DNA from: Caldilineaceae bacterium SB0661_bin_32
Lineage (GTDB): Bacteria > Chloroflexota > Anaerolineae > Caldilineales > Caldilineaceae
Assembly (NCBI GenBank): GCA_009841235.1
Contig: VXMH01000055.1
Location: forward strand, 62,001-126,000
Direction: 5' to 3'
DNA length: 64,000 nt
The translations under genes were made by a program, and so were the position numbers. Position 1 is the stretch's first letter. Every line of letters begins with the position of its first letter. A model generated the notes under the pieces. That model saw only the letters and a program-made list of their open reading frames with translations, did not search any database and was not told the DNA's origin. Shown here in pieces: positions 27,940-37,650 of this stretch.

Positions 27940-28902
27940 ATGTCCTTTGAATTCGACTTCCCTCCCCTTGCCGAAGCGCCGGCGCAGCGCGCATTCCTGC
28001 AAGCGCTGGTTCCGTGTCTGGCCTCGCTTGAGCAAACTCGGGAGATCTGGTTGACCGGTTCGCTGGCGCGAGGCGATGCCGACCGCTGGAGCAGCGTCGA
28101 TCTGTGCCTGCTTTGGAGGGCAGAGAGCGCTGAAACGGTCAGCGAGACGGGCCCTTCCGGAACTCTTAAAAAGGCGCTGGAGGAAGCGCTGGGCGAGGGC
28201 AACGCAATCTACGAACAGATTGACGAGTCGGAAAGCAGAGGCTGTCTGAGAGGAATCAGTCTGAGCGCGAAGGGCGCCGACGATGTACTGGCCGACATCG
28301 GTACGAGCGGCGTCCTCTTCGAACTCTACTGGACACTGTTGTCAAATGAGGAGGATCAGGGACAGTGGACGGGGCCTCTTCATCCACTCTATGTCGCAGA
28401 AGGGCTGTCTGACAAGCGCAGCAGAAATGTCAAGGGAAAGGGGGCGGCTCTCGGTTCACCCGATACAGAGTTGATCGAGATGCAGCTACAGCGATTCTGG
28501 CTGCTTCTGGCGCGGCTGCCGGCGGTCGTTCGGCGGCAGGAGGAGCTGGCGGCCCACTCCCTGTTGTCTGAGCTGCGCACACTGTTAATCGATCTGGTCG
28601 TGTCACTGAATGGGGCCCGCCGACCACAGACGACGGCGCGAATCAATCAATTCCTGGGACAAGCGCAACGGGAGGCGTTTGAGAGAAGCCTGGGGTACAG
28701 CCAGGTAAACTGGCGAAGCGGGGCCGGGACCGGTTTCAACTGGATCGGGCAGGCAGTCTCGCTGGTCGTACTCTATCGCTGGTACGCCCCCCAGCTTGCG
28801 GAGAGGCATTCGCTGCCCTATCCGAAGCGTGCGGAAGAAACGGTCCTTACCCTGTTAAGCGCCAAACTGGAAAGCTGGCCGTCGAACATCACCACCGGCT
28901 GA
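27940..28902 (+). CDS. Nucleotidyltransferase-like protein, incomplete metal motif
   Basis: A 320-residue protein of uncertain function. Residues 36-57 (IWLTGSLARGDADRWSSVDL) match the GSxxRG...DxD signature of the polymerase-beta-type nucleotidyltransferase fold, but the first Asp of the DxD pair is Ser52 and only Asp54 remains. The rest is helical with conserved-looking tryptophans (FWLLLARLP, LYRWYAPQLAE), as in the helical partner domains of aminoglycoside adenylyltransferase-like proteins. It may be an inactive or altered enzyme. It lies alone between divergent and convergent neighbours. Confidence 0.6.
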   Translation: MSFEFDFPPLAEAPAQRAFLQALVPCLASLEQTREIWLTGSLARGDADRWSSVDLCLLWRAESAETVSETGPSGTLKKALEEALGEGNAIYEQIDESESRGCLRGISLSAKGADDVLADIGTSGVLFELYWTLLSNEEDQGQWTGPLHPLYVAEGLSDKRSRNVKGKGAALGSPDTELIEMQLQRFWLLLARLPAVVRRQEELAAHSLLSELRTLLIDLVVSLNGARRPQTTARINQFLGQAQREAFERSLGYSQVNWRSGAGTGFNWIGQAVSLVVLYRWYAPQLAERHSLPYPKRAEETVLTLLSAKLESWPSNITTG

Positions 28903-28972
28903 CAGCCAGGGCCTGTCTTTCTTTTCTCTGGCTTCAGGCAGGACCGGTTTTCGGCAGGTGTGCATCGGGATT

Positions 28973-30175
28973 TCAGCTTCTTTGGTGGGTGGTCTCTTCC
29001 TGGTTTCGCCGCACGTAGATGGGGTTGCTGAAGATCCAACCGCGCGGTTTGCCCCAACGTTGCTTCCAGACTTCGACTCTGTAGACGCCGGCGTCCCGGG
29101 CCTGATAGGCGAGGGAAGAGGCAAACCCCTGCGAGACGACCCGCCCGTTTCGGAGAAGGCGAATACTCGCGGCTGCCGGGCTGTGCACGAAAAGGTTGAG
29201 GGCCTGGCCGTCAGCCAGTGCGACGGAATCGCCCATAAGTACAACTGCCGCATTTTCTTCTGGTTTTCGGTCCGACGGAGGTGATACGCCGCGGTAGGGA
29301 TCGCTGTACCCGCGCTCCGCCCAAAAACGGAATCCTTCAGTAGGTCCTACCAGGTCATAGCCCAGCCAGCAGTGACCTTGCCGCAGCGCCTCCAGGATAA
29401 GGTTGCGGTCATGCTGAGTGTTTGGTTCGCGAAAATCGAAAGGACCGTTTTCCGGCGGGCCCGTCAAGGGCGATGCCGTCAAGACGTGCGTGTTCAGCGC
29501 CTTGGCGCTCTCTTCGTAGGTCAAAAACCGCCGGGTAATCGGGCCGAGGTTATACTTGACGGCATGGACGTCGCTGCCTCCCAATGCGACAACCGGTCTT
29601 TCTTGTGTCAGACTGTCCCACTTTTCCAACATCGCCGGCAGCGGTCCGACGGGGAAAAAGTGTGGGAAGAAGCCTACCAGCGCGGCTCTCAGGTAGCTTG
29701 TCGTGAAGCCGCGGAAACCTGACAGGTAGTTCCACAGCTCCACGCCGTGATATCCGGTGACATCCCAGTCGTACCATGGATAACACTTTGGGAACAGCTC
29801 GGTCTTCTCTTCAATCGGATGCGCCAGAAATGTCAGAGCATTCTGTCGTCCGACGGCATCGATGAGCTGCTGCGGGTCGGCGGCCTGGCCGCTTACGTCG
29901 GACGCCACCCCCAGGCAGAGCAGATGGCTGCCGGTGGGCTCGCGCGTGGTGTCATGTACCTCCTGACCTACAAGGGTAAGGACGCCGCGGCGGTATCCTT
30001 CTTCCTCCTCACGCACCAGCACATTGTGATCGGTGACAAAGACGAAGTCCAGTCCGCCTTTGACAGCCCCGTCGATGAGCTCGTCAAAGGAGCCGAAGCC
30101 ATCGCTATGGGTCGTGTGCATGTGGATATTGCCGAAGTACTCAAAGAGTTTTGGGGCGGTGTGAGCCTGGACCAT
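28973..30175 (-). CDS. PHP-domain phosphoesterase family protein
   Basis: A 400-residue protein. The start at 30175 is chosen because AAGGGA lies just before that ATG and a longer reading would overlap the trmI gene. The PHP metal motifs are visible: NIHMHTTHSDG near the N-terminus, FVTDHNVL, a middle LVGQEVHD, LAHPIEE, and GGSDVHAVKYNLGP. The C-terminal about 100 residues form a beta-rich domain (ADGQALNLFVHSPAAASIRL). PHP proteins hydrolyse phosphoesters using a trinuclear metal centre. It may share a transcript with trmI, whose gene ends 100 bp upstream. Confidence 0.85.
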   Translation of the reverse strand: MVQAHTAPKLFEYFGNIHMHTTHSDGFGSFDELIDGAVKGGLDFVFVTDHNVLVREEEEGYRRGVLTLVGQEVHDTTREPTGSHLLCLGVASDVSGQAADPQQLIDAVGRQNALTFLAHPIEEKTELFPKCYPWYDWDVTGYHGVELWNYLSGFRGFTTSYLRAALVGFFPHFFPVGPLPAMLEKWDSLTQERPVVALGGSDVHAVKYNLGPITRRFLTYEESAKALNTHVLTASPLTGPPENGPFDFREPNTQHDRNLILEALRQGHCWLGYDLVGPTEGFRFWAERGYSDPYRGVSPPSDRKPEENAAVVLMGDSVALADGQALNLFVHSPAAASIRLLRNGRVVSQGFASSLAYQARDAGVYRVEVWKQRWGKPRGWIFSNPIYVRRNQEETTHQRS

Positions 30176-30275
30176 GGCGATCCCTTCTTGTGGCAACTGC
30201 AGGACAAGGAGCTGAGTGCAAAACGAGTTCCGTAGAGGCCTGATTCGCCGGCTGAGGCTGTCCGGCTTCTCCGGC

Positions 30276-31241
30276 TCAGGGCAATTTGGGACGGGCGTGC
30301 CGCTTCTCAGAAGGCTGCGAGGCGCGCTTCGACTCTTCTTCCGCAACTCTTTCTTCCAGGACTTTGCGGGCCTCGAAGCGCTTGCGCTCTTCCGAAAGCC
30401 AGCGCCCAGGATCTTCCGGATCGACGATGGGACGCGCCGAAATCACGAATACGGTGTGGCCAACCATCGTGTCATCGGGACGCAGCCGCTCGGGAACAGG
30501 CTTGTAGGCGCGCACAAGGACCTCTTCAACGGCGATGTCAGCGAAGCCCGTCTTTTCCAGGCCTTGCAACAGGTCGCTGACCTGGTTTGTCGTAGGTACC
30601 AGAGCGGCAAAGAACCCGCCGGGACGGAGAGCGCGATGGGCCTGTTCCAGGAATATCCAGGGGGTGCGCAGGTCCAGCACAAGTGCGTCTACGCCCTCTT
30701 GTTCAAATCCTTCGAGAATCGACGCTGAATGCAGTTCGACATATTTCAGCAGGCCCATCTTCTCCAAGTTGCTGCGTGCCGCTTGAAGGTGCTCTTCCCT
30801 GATCTCGTAGGAGAAAACGCGTCCGCCGGGGGCCACCGCCCATGCGAGCGCGATGGTAAGAGCGCCGCTGCCGGTGCCGGCTTCAACTACGCGACTTCCA
30901 GCGCGCAGATTCAAGCGGCGCACGATCATGGCGGCGTCCTTGGGAAAAACGATCTGCGTGTTCCTTTTGATCCGGGTCATCAGGTCGTCCAGGGACGGTT
31001 CCAGCAGCAGCATGGAGTGGCCCAGGTGACTGTAAACGGTTGTGCCGTAGGGGAGGTCAATGAGCTCATCATGCTGGACCTTCCCCAGATTGGAGTGGAA
31101 CAGGCGTCCGGGCTGGAGGCGCAGCAAATGACGTTTCCCCCCTCCGGTGAGGAGAAGCACCAGGTCATCGGCCTTTGTCAGCGCCTGACCCGCCCGATCT
31201 CGATCTGAAGAAATGTTCAAGAAAAGTCGTCCTGGCGTCAT
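30276..31241 (-). CDS. trmI: tRNA (adenine-N1)-methyltransferase, TrmI type
   Basis: A 321-residue SAM-dependent methyltransferase that makes m1A58 in the tRNA T-loop. The N-terminal small beta domain (LVLLLTGGGKRHLLRLQPG) is followed by the class I Rossmann core with VVEAGTGSGALTIALA and the EIREEHLQAARSNL acidic loop, then ALVLDLRTPWIFLEQA and FFAALVPTTNQV. The start at 31241 is chosen to match family length; an upstream start at 31376 adds 45 unconserved residues. A basic, helical C-terminal tail of about 40 residues is an extension. Confidence 0.92.
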   Translation of the reverse strand: MTPGRLFLNISSDRDRAGQALTKADDLVLLLTGGGKRHLLRLQPGRLFHSNLGKVQHDELIDLPYGTTVYSHLGHSMLLLEPSLDDLMTRIKRNTQIVFPKDAAMIVRRLNLRAGSRVVEAGTGSGALTIALAWAVAPGGRVFSYEIREEHLQAARSNLEKMGLLKYVELHSASILEGFEQEGVDALVLDLRTPWIFLEQAHRALRPGGFFAALVPTTNQVSDLLQGLEKTGFADIAVEEVLVRAYKPVPERLRPDDTMVGHTVFVISARPIVDPEDPGRWLSEERKRFEARKVLEERVAEEESKRASQPSEKRHARPKLP

Positions 31242-31709
31242 GTGAAAGAGGCTTTCGCAGAGAGTCTCCAAGAGCCCTCGCAAGTAGATTATATTCACGG
31301 ACGGGTCAGATCGACAAGGATTGGCCGTCGAGCGCAGCGTCATGGAAGGCTCGGTAACTTGCCGGCGGGCCGCCATTCAGGACATTACGCAGGACATTGC
31401 GGCAGAGATACGTTCGACGGTCCGGAAACAGGGCATATGAGTCGTTCACGATTCGGAGATCATTCGGAAGTATTTCGAGGGAGGGCCCATTCAAAATGAA
31501 ATTGACACGCGCAATAAGGGGATGTAGAATACGAAATGGCCTAAGCGCACACCACTTGGGTCCCGGTCGGGCGCGAATGGAAAAGGCAGGTTGGCGTCCT
31601 CGAAGTGGGTTGTCCAGCAAGGGCAACTGCCACCGGGCCGGGGCTTAACATAACCAGAATCATCGGATTTCAATTGTCGAGATCTACTCTATTTGCCAGG
31701 AGGCCTCGA
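31242..31709. other. Divergent intergenic region without clear genes
   Basis: About 470 bp between trmI (-) and the lipoprotein gene (+). A 106-codon open frame on the minus strand (31306-31626) shows no recognisable motif or ribosome site and was not accepted. Promoters for both neighbours should lie here, but none stands out. Confidence 0.5.
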
Positions 31710-32768
31710 ATGCAGAAACGCGTCACGTATTGGGCTGTGCTCTCGCTTGTCGTCGCGTTCGTAATTTCAGGGTGCACGGCCAGGGTCGACGCTGGATCCA
31801 TGGCCGAAAGAGGGCCGGACGAATTCTACGTCGACCTGCCGCCGGTCGTAATCGACTACGGCCCGGACGGCACTGCCTCCGTCGGCGGGTTGTCACACAT
31901 GGTCGTCGGCAATGTAGAAAAGCCCCCTGGCATGGTTTATGTACCGGAACCGGGCGTCAGGTTGGGGCTTGCAACCATCCTGTACGGGTTATCGCTGCCT
32001 CCGCTCTGGGTTCAGCACTTTACTGCGTCAGACCTCCAGCATTTGCGCGTCGCAAATGGGGACGAAGGAATCCTGCTCTTTGCGAACGGGCAGCGAATTC
32101 CCTCGTTGGTATGGGAAGAGGAAGGACTGGCTGCAACGGGGCAGGCCGTGTCCGCGCTGGGGTTGGGCGTGCCCGCGCTGAATAAGGTGCTGCCGCTGGT
32201 TCGGAACTTCGACCTTGGCGTCGTGCTGAGGTTCCCCGTCCAGGAAGGGGCTGAGTTGATTCCCCTCAGCGGAGTCGAAGAGAGTGAGGAAGTCACCATG
32301 GCAAGGATGCTGCAACAGCAGGTCCTGGAGACATTCGGGGGAGCTCTGCCGACAATTGATGTTCCCATCCTCTATCACGCCGACGGCAGCTGGACCTTGG
32401 GGGAACTGTCCGACGTGGATTGGACGGTGTTGACCAGCACGCCATTTTACGCGCTGCGCCTGCCGCCCGAACTGATCAGCGGACTGACCGATTCCGGGAT
32501 CTATACGGTGACGTTGACGACCGACCCGGACGGTATTCACATCTCCTTGAACGGCATCGGTCTCCCTTACCTGTCGTGGGGGAGCGGGGAGGTGCAGAAT
32601 GTGCTTGCGCTTTCCAAGCAGCTGGGTGTCTTTGACTCCGTTTCGGCCCTGGTGCCGGGCGCCGATATGGCCTCGGTACTCTCGCTGGTAGAGAATCTGC
32701 TGCCGATTATTCAGGCCACCAACGCCAACATCACGATCTATTTGCCGGGTTCTGAGATGGGCAACTGA
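31710..32768 (+). CDS. Lipoprotein of unknown function
   Basis: A 352-residue secreted lipoprotein. The start at 31710 is supported by a perfect AGGAGG ribosome site and by a signal peptide ending in the lipobox VISGC. The mature part shows two related-looking halves with DLPPVVIDYGPDGTASVGG near the start and IPILYHADGSWTLGE-like strand-rich sequence later, separated by hydrophobic helices (LGLGVPALNKVLPLV and VLSLVENLLPII). No family was recognised. It ends before a perfect palindrome that probably stops transcription. Confidence 0.75.
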   Translation: MQKRVTYWAVLSLVVAFVISGCTARVDAGSMAERGPDEFYVDLPPVVIDYGPDGTASVGGLSHMVVGNVEKPPGMVYVPEPGVRLGLATILYGLSLPPLWVQHFTASDLQHLRVANGDEGILLFANGQRIPSLVWEEEGLAATGQAVSALGLGVPALNKVLPLVRNFDLGVVLRFPVQEGAELIPLSGVEESEEVTMARMLQQQVLETFGGALPTIDVPILYHADGSWTLGELSDVDWTVLTSTPFYALRLPPELISGLTDSGIYTVTLTTDPDGIHISLNGIGLPYLSWGSGEVQNVLALSKQLGVFDSVSALVPGADMASVLSLVENLLPIIQATNANITIYLPGSEMGN

Positions 32769-32828
32769 GCCTGGATGCGGGCCTGAACGAACTGGGGCAG
32801 AAAGGAACGGTTGGTTCCTCTGCTCAAG

Positions 32829-32863
32829 ATAGAGCAGGTGTAGAGTCTCTACACCTGCTCTAT
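32829..32863. terminator. Perfect 35-nt palindrome between convergent genes
   Basis: A 17-nt arm (32829-32845, beginning ATAGAGCAGG) is exactly complementary to 32847-32863 around a single central T. It lies between the lipoprotein gene (+) and the SIS gene (-). Without a T-run it may still act as a bidirectional terminator or bind a protein. Confidence 0.6.
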
Positions 32864-32940
32864 TCCTGTTCAGGGAGTGAGCAGAGGAGAAATCAAGCGC
32901 ACCGGAGACCGTTCAGTTCCTGAAGAGGCCGGATCAAGCG

Positions 32941-33987
32941 CTAAAGCGTCTCGGTGACTTTCTGAATAGTTCGAGGGCGGTCGGGATCGAAGTCGCGAGC
33001 TGTCGCCAGGAACAGCGCGAACAGCTGACCCGGAATGATGGCCAGTAACGGAGACAACCATTCCGGCACGGTAGGAAAGGGAAACCGGGTGCGGCCCAGA
33101 CGCAAGAGTTCAGGGTCGTTGCTCACGCAGAGCAGCTCGGCGTCCATGCCGCGCAGCTGTCGGACAAAAGGTTTCAACTCCGGCAGCAGTACCCCTTGGG
33201 GCGCTACCATGATGACCGGAAACGCTGGTTCGATCAGACTGACCGGGCCGTGCAGAAAGTCTGCGCTGCTGTAGGGTTCGGCGAGTGTATAGGTGAGCTC
33301 CTTTATTTTCAGAGCAATTTCAAAGGCAGTCGAGTAATTGAATCCTCGACCCACGACCACGCAGTCGCGGACATACCGGTAGCGTTCCGCCAGTCTTTCT
33401 ACGTCACTGTTCATTGAAAGGGTCTGCCGGACGAGATCCGGGGCCCCTTCGAGCATGGCGATTCCTTCAGCATCGTCAGCCAAGTGGGCCGACAGAAGGG
33501 CAACGGCATAGAGTTGAGCGATGTATGTCTTGGTGGCTGCGATGGAGCGTTCTTCGCCGGCGCCCAGGATCACCAGGTGATCGGCCTGTTCTGCCAGCGG
33601 CGAGCCCGCGTAGTTGGTGATTGCAGCCGTAACGCAGCCCTGCCGCCTCCCCTCCGCCAGAACGCTTACGATGTCCGGGCTCCGACCGCTCTGGCTGATC
33701 CCCAGGACCAGCGTGTCGGGGGCGAAGAGTGGAGGCTGACGGTACAACGTGAAGAGGCTGGGCGTGGTCAGCATTACGGGCAGCCGGTTGTTTGCCCCGA
33801 GCAGATACTGTGCATAGCGGGCGGCATTGTCGCTCGTGCCCCGTGCAGCTACGACGACCTGGCGAATGCCGGCGCCCCTCATGCCGGCAGCGAGGTTCCT
33901 TACCGGGCCCTGCTCCAGCTGGGCGAACCGTTCAATCACATCCGGCTGCTCGTGGATTTCCCGGAACAGAATGGATTCCGACCCCAT
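32941..33987 (-). CDS. SIS-domain sugar isomerase/deaminase (GlmS isomerase-like)
   Basis: A 348-residue protein with two SIS domains and no glutaminase domain. AAAGGAG precedes the ATG at 33987; a longer reading to 34161 would run into the divergent gene. The phosphosugar-binding motifs are [44 protein letters not shown] and the catalytic-loop [19 protein letters not shown]. Such stand-alone forms act as glucosamine-6-phosphate or fructosamine-6-phosphate deaminases/isomerases. Confidence 0.88.
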   Translation of the reverse strand: MGSESILFREIHEQPDVIERFAQLEQGPVRNLAAGMRGAGIRQVVVAARGTSDNAARYAQYLLGANNRLPVMLTTPSLFTLYRQPPLFAPDTLVLGISQSGRSPDIVSVLAEGRRQGCVTAAITNYAGSPLAEQADHLVILGAGEERSIAATKTYIAQLYAVALLSAHLADDAEGIAMLEGAPDLVRQTLSMNSDVERLAERYRYVRDCVVVGRGFNYSTAFEIALKIKELTYTLAEPYSSADFLHGPVSLIEPAFPVIMVAPQGVLLPELKPFVRQLRGMDAELLCVSNDPELLRLGRTRFPFPTVPEWLSPLLAIIPGQLFALFLATARDFDPDRPRTIQKVTETL

Positions 33988-34090
33988 CGCAACTCCTTTC
34001 GCATTTTCGGATATACTTGTCAGATAGAGTATAACATTGCCACAGAAGATCGCACTGCCGGCAACTTGATCTACACGAGGACCAATTTCA

Positions 34091-35230
34091 ATGTACGACC
34101 TGCCTGAAGACGTCAAGATGTTACAGGAACTGGCGATGGACTTCACGCGCAGAGAAATCATGCCGCGCGCAGAATACTACGATCAGAACGATGAGTGGCC
34201 CTGGGAGATCTTTCAGAAGGCGCGCGCAGTAGGGCTTGTCAATCTCAACATTCCTGAGGAGTACGGCGGCATGGGCGCCACCGCGCTGGAAGAGTGCGTG
34301 ATTGCCGAGTCGATGGCCTACGGGTGCTCCGGCATCCAGACCGCCCTGATGCTGAACCAGCTTGCAACCCTGCCGCTGCTCATTGCAGGCTCCGATGACC
34401 AGAAACGGCGCTACCTGCCCTGGATTGCCGATGAGGGCAAAGTGGCGGCGTACTGCATGACGGAGCCCGACGCCGGGTCGGACGTCGCCGGCATCAAGTC
34501 CACCGCCGTACGCCGCCGGGACGCCTATGTCTTGAATGGGTCCAAGACGTGGATCACCGATGGCCCCGTCGCCAGTTTCTACGCGGTGTTCGCCAAGACG
34601 GACCCGGACGCCGGACATAGCGGCATCAGCTGTTTCCTGGTGGAACGGGACTGGCCCGGGGTGAGCACGAGCAAACCGCTCGCGAAGATGGGCCAGCACG
34701 CGGCCCAGGCCTGCCAGGTGTTTTTCGAGAATGTCGAGGTCCCTGAGTGTAACCGGCTTGGAGACGAGGGTGAAGGTTTTCGCATCGCGATGAAGGCGTT
34801 CGACAAGAGCAGGCCGGGCGTGGCGACCGCCGCGGTAGGCGTTGCAAGGCGGGCGCTGGACGAGGCGGTTGCCTATGCAGGGGAGCGTACCGCCTTTGGG
34901 CAACCGATCTCCCACTTTCAGGGTGTCGGATTCATTCTGGCGGACATGGCAATCAGGGTGGAAGCGGGACGGCATCTGGCCTACAAAGCTGCCTGGGATG
35001 TGGACAGAGGCGTTCGCAACACCATGTCAGCCGCCATGGCGAAGGCCTATTGCGCGGAAGCGGCCATGAAGAACGCGACCGACGCAGTCCAGGTCTTCGG
35101 AGGCAACGGCTACAGCAAAGAGTTCCCGGTTGAGAAGCTGATGCGTGACGCCAAGATCTACCAGATTTACGAGGGGACCACCCAGATCCAGCAGATGATC
35201 ATCATGCGGGAACTATACCGGGAGAGTTGA
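34091..35230 (+). CDS. Acyl-CoA dehydrogenase
   Basis: A 379-residue FAD enzyme that introduces the alpha-beta double bond in acyl-CoA. Visible are [10 protein letters not shown], the FAD/substrate signature [59 protein letters not shown] and the catalytic glutamate in IYEGTTQIQ. Length and layout fit short/medium-chain dehydrogenases. It is divergent from the SIS gene; no electron-transfer flavoprotein or other beta-oxidation gene is nearby. Confidence 0.95.
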   Translation: MYDLPEDVKMLQELAMDFTRREIMPRAEYYDQNDEWPWEIFQKARAVGLVNLNIPEEYGGMGATALEECVIAESMAYGCSGIQTALMLNQLATLPLLIAGSDDQKRRYLPWIADEGKVAAYCMTEPDAGSDVAGIKSTAVRRRDAYVLNGSKTWITDGPVASFYAVFAKTDPDAGHSGISCFLVERDWPGVSTSKPLAKMGQHAAQACQVFFENVEVPECNRLGDEGEGFRIAMKAFDKSRPGVATAAVGVARRALDEAVAYAGERTAFGQPISHFQGVGFILADMAIRVEAGRHLAYKAAWDVDRGVRNTMSAAMAKAYCAEAAMKNATDAVQVFGGNGYSKEFPVEKLMRDAKIYQIYEGTTQIQQMIIMRELYRES

Positions 35231-35550
35231 GCTCGCAGACCTGAAGCCGGTGCGGCGCGGGTTCTGATGCCTTCCCCATTTGTTACCCCGCGGGACTGCG
35301 CGGCCCTGCCGTTTTCCATCACCGTCAGCCCGTTCGCCGGTTCGCCATTTGCCAATCGGCAACCCGAATTCATTGACATTCGAGACGACAACAGGTAAAA
35401 TACCGTCCGGCTGCGTGCCTGCTTCCATTCAGTCAAAAAATGTCCATACGGTGAGCCCGAATCCAACGGCAGAGGCCGCGACATTTTCATCTATAGTCGA
35501 CTTTTCACAGATTTCGCCCAGGGTTTTGCAGATAGGAGTGAGGAGGATTC
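35231..35550. other. Intergenic region carrying the EF-G2-like promoter and leader
   Basis: About 320 bp. It contains the promoter at 35373-35401 and a leader of roughly 140 nt; no conserved riboswitch was recognised in the leader. Confidence 0.6.
35373..35401 (+). promoter_or_regulatory. Strong promoter of the EF-G2-like gene
   Basis: TTGACA (35373-35378), 17-bp spacer and TAAAAT (35396-35401), near-consensus. Confidence 0.75.
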
Positions 35551-37614
35551 ATGGCCGAGTTTTCGACTGACAAGATTCGTAATATCACTATTCTTGGGCA
35601 CGGCAGTTCCGGGAAAACATCCCTTGTCGAAGCGCTGCTTTTCAACGGCGGCGGGACAAGTCGTGTCGGCCGTGTCGAGGACGGGTCCACAGTTTCAGAC
35701 TGGGACGATGAAGAACAGCGGCGCGGCATATCGATAAATCTTTCCGTCGTTCCCGTCGAATTCCAGGACACCAAGCTCAATCTGGTGGACACGCCCGGGT
35801 ACCTGGACTTTGTTGGCGAAGTAATCAGTGGACTGTCCGTATCGGAGGCGGGCCTTGTGCTTCTCGACTCGGTCGCGGGCGTTGAAGTCGGCACGGAACT
35901 GTCTTGGGAGCAGTTGGACGCAGTCGACAAACCCCGCCTGATCTTTGTCAACAAGATGGACCGGGAAAACGCCAACTTTGAGAACGCGCTGGCAAGCGCG
36001 TCCGAGGCTTTCTCCGCAACGATACTGCCGTTCCAGCTGCCGATTGGGGCGGGCGAAGAGTTCAAAGGCGTCGTCAACCTGGTTGATATGAAGGCCTACG
36101 TGGGTTCTGACGCGACCGCTGCCGACGTCCCCGCCGACATGGAGGACGCGGTGGCCGAGGCCCGGCAGAACCTTGTCGACGCCGCGGCCGAGACGGACGA
36201 CGAGCTGATCATGAAGTATCTCGAAGGCGAAGAGCTGACAGAGGACGAGGTGCGGCAGGGTCTGCGGCAGGGCGTACAGGAAGGCCAGATAGTGCCCGTC
36301 TTTTGCGGTAGCGCCATTCAGAATGTCGGCCTGTTCAGCCTGGCGCGCGCATTGACGAACTATGTTCCCTCGCCGGCAGACGTAGTCAGTTCGGTTCCAA
36401 ACGGAGACGGCGAGCAGCAGGAGCTCTCCGCCGATGCTGAAGGACCTTTTGTCGCCTATGTGTTCAAGACAATTGTCGACCGCTACGTGGGCCGCATGAG
36501 CTACGTTCGTATCCTTTCCGGCACACTTTCCGTCGACCAGGGCGCAACCATCCAACGCTCCGCCGACAAAGTGAAACTGCAGAATCTGTTTCACGTAAGC
36601 GGAAAAGAGCTGGAAGCCGCTTCCGGGCTCACTGCAGGGGACATTGGCGTACTCACCAAGATGGATGGGCTGAAAACTTCCGATACGCTCAGTGAGGAGC
36701 AGCTTGTCTTTCCGCCGCCCGAGTATCCAAAGCCGCTCTATTCGGTGGCGGTGATGCCGGCGACGAAGGCCGACAGCGCCAAAATGGGGCAGGGCTTGCA
36801 GGCGCTGGCGGAGGAGAATCCGACTCTCCAGGTCGAGTACGTGAACGCAACCAAGCAGAACATTTTGCAGGGGATGGGCGACACCCACATTGATGTCGCC
36901 ATCCGAAGCCTGGACAGCAAATTTGGCGTGAAAGTCGACACCGCCATGCCGAGGGTGCCTTACCAGGAGACAGTCACGCGATCTGCCAGTGCCCACTACC
37001 GGCACAAGAAACAGACAGGCGGCGCCGGCCAGTTTGCCGACGTCGAGCTGCGGGTGGAGCCGCTGGACAGGGGCGATGGCTTTGCATACGACAGCGAGGT
37101 CTTCGGCGGCGCGATCCCCAGTGTCTTCATCCCTTCGATCGAGAAAGGAATCCGGCAGATTTTGGACCAGGGCGTGATTGCCGGCTATCCCATTGTCGAC
37201 ATCAAGGCGATTGTCTTTGACGGCAAGCACCATCCGGTCGACTCGAAGGATATAGCGTTCCAGACCGCCGGCCGCGAGGTCTTCAAGATCGCCATGCAGG
37301 AAGCCCGCCCGGTGCTGTTGGAGCCGATCTACACGATGCGAGTGACTGTGCCCGATGAATTCATGGGCGACGTGATGGGCGATCTCAACAACCGCCGCGG
37401 CCGCGTGCTGGGAATGGAGAACCGGAACAACCGCGCCATCATCAACGCCGAGATTCCACTGGCCGAGATTCTGCGCTACGGTACCGACCTGCGTTCCATG
37501 ACCCAGGGCCGCGGCATCTACACGATCGAGTTCGGCCGCTACGAACCGGTCCCCAGTCACCTTGCAGATCAGGTCATCTTGCAGAGCAAAGAGGAGGAGT
37601 CCGAGCAGGAGTAG
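35551..37614 (+). CDS. Elongation factor G-like GTPase (EF-G2 type)
   Basis: A 687-residue translational GTPase. The G-motifs are GHGSSGKTS (G1), RRGISINLS (G2), DTPGYLDF (G3) and NKMD (G4). The remaining EF-G domains II-V follow, including HYRHKKQTGGAGQFADVELRVEP and the C-terminal GDVMGDLNNRRGRVLGME. G1 reads GHGSSGKTS rather than GHVDAGKTT of canonical EF-G, and the family is the second EF-G-like group found beside ordinary fusA in many bacteria. Its exact function in translocation or recycling is unsettled. AGGAGG precedes the ATG. Confidence 0.92.
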   Translation: MAEFSTDKIRNITILGHGSSGKTSLVEALLFNGGGTSRVGRVEDGSTVSDWDDEEQRRGISINLSVVPVEFQDTKLNLVDTPGYLDFVGEVISGLSVSEAGLVLLDSVAGVEVGTELSWEQLDAVDKPRLIFVNKMDRENANFENALASASEAFSATILPFQLPIGAGEEFKGVVNLVDMKAYVGSDATAADVPADMEDAVAEARQNLVDAAAETDDELIMKYLEGEELTEDEVRQGLRQGVQEGQIVPVFCGSAIQNVGLFSLARALTNYVPSPADVVSSVPNGDGEQQELSADAEGPFVAYVFKTIVDRYVGRMSYVRILSGTLSVDQGATIQRSADKVKLQNLFHVSGKELEAASGLTAGDIGVLTKMDGLKTSDTLSEEQLVFPPPEYPKPLYSVAVMPATKADSAKMGQGLQALAEENPTLQVEYVNATKQNILQGMGDTHIDVAIRSLDSKFGVKVDTAMPRVPYQETVTRSASAHYRHKKQTGGAGQFADVELRVEPLDRGDGFAYDSEVFGGAIPSVFIPSIEKGIRQILDQGVIAGYPIVDIKAIVFDGKHHPVDSKDIAFQTAGREVFKIAMQEARPVLLEPIYTMRVTVPDEFMGDVMGDLNNRRGRVLGMENRNNRAIINAEIPLAEILRYGTDLRSMTQGRGIYTIEFGRYEPVPSHLADQVILQSKEEESEQE

Positions 37615-37650
37615 GCTAGATTGCACAAAAGACGCGATAAGGCGGCTAAA

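Noticed and set aside
31306-31626. Minus-strand 106-codon frame between trmI and the lipoprotein
   Set aside because: No ribosome site, no motif; kept only as part of the intergenic description.
35695-37626. Minus-strand open frame of 643 codons
   Set aside because: It lies entirely opposite the EF-G2-like gene, with no ribosome site or recognisable motif; it is a GC-rich antisense shadow.
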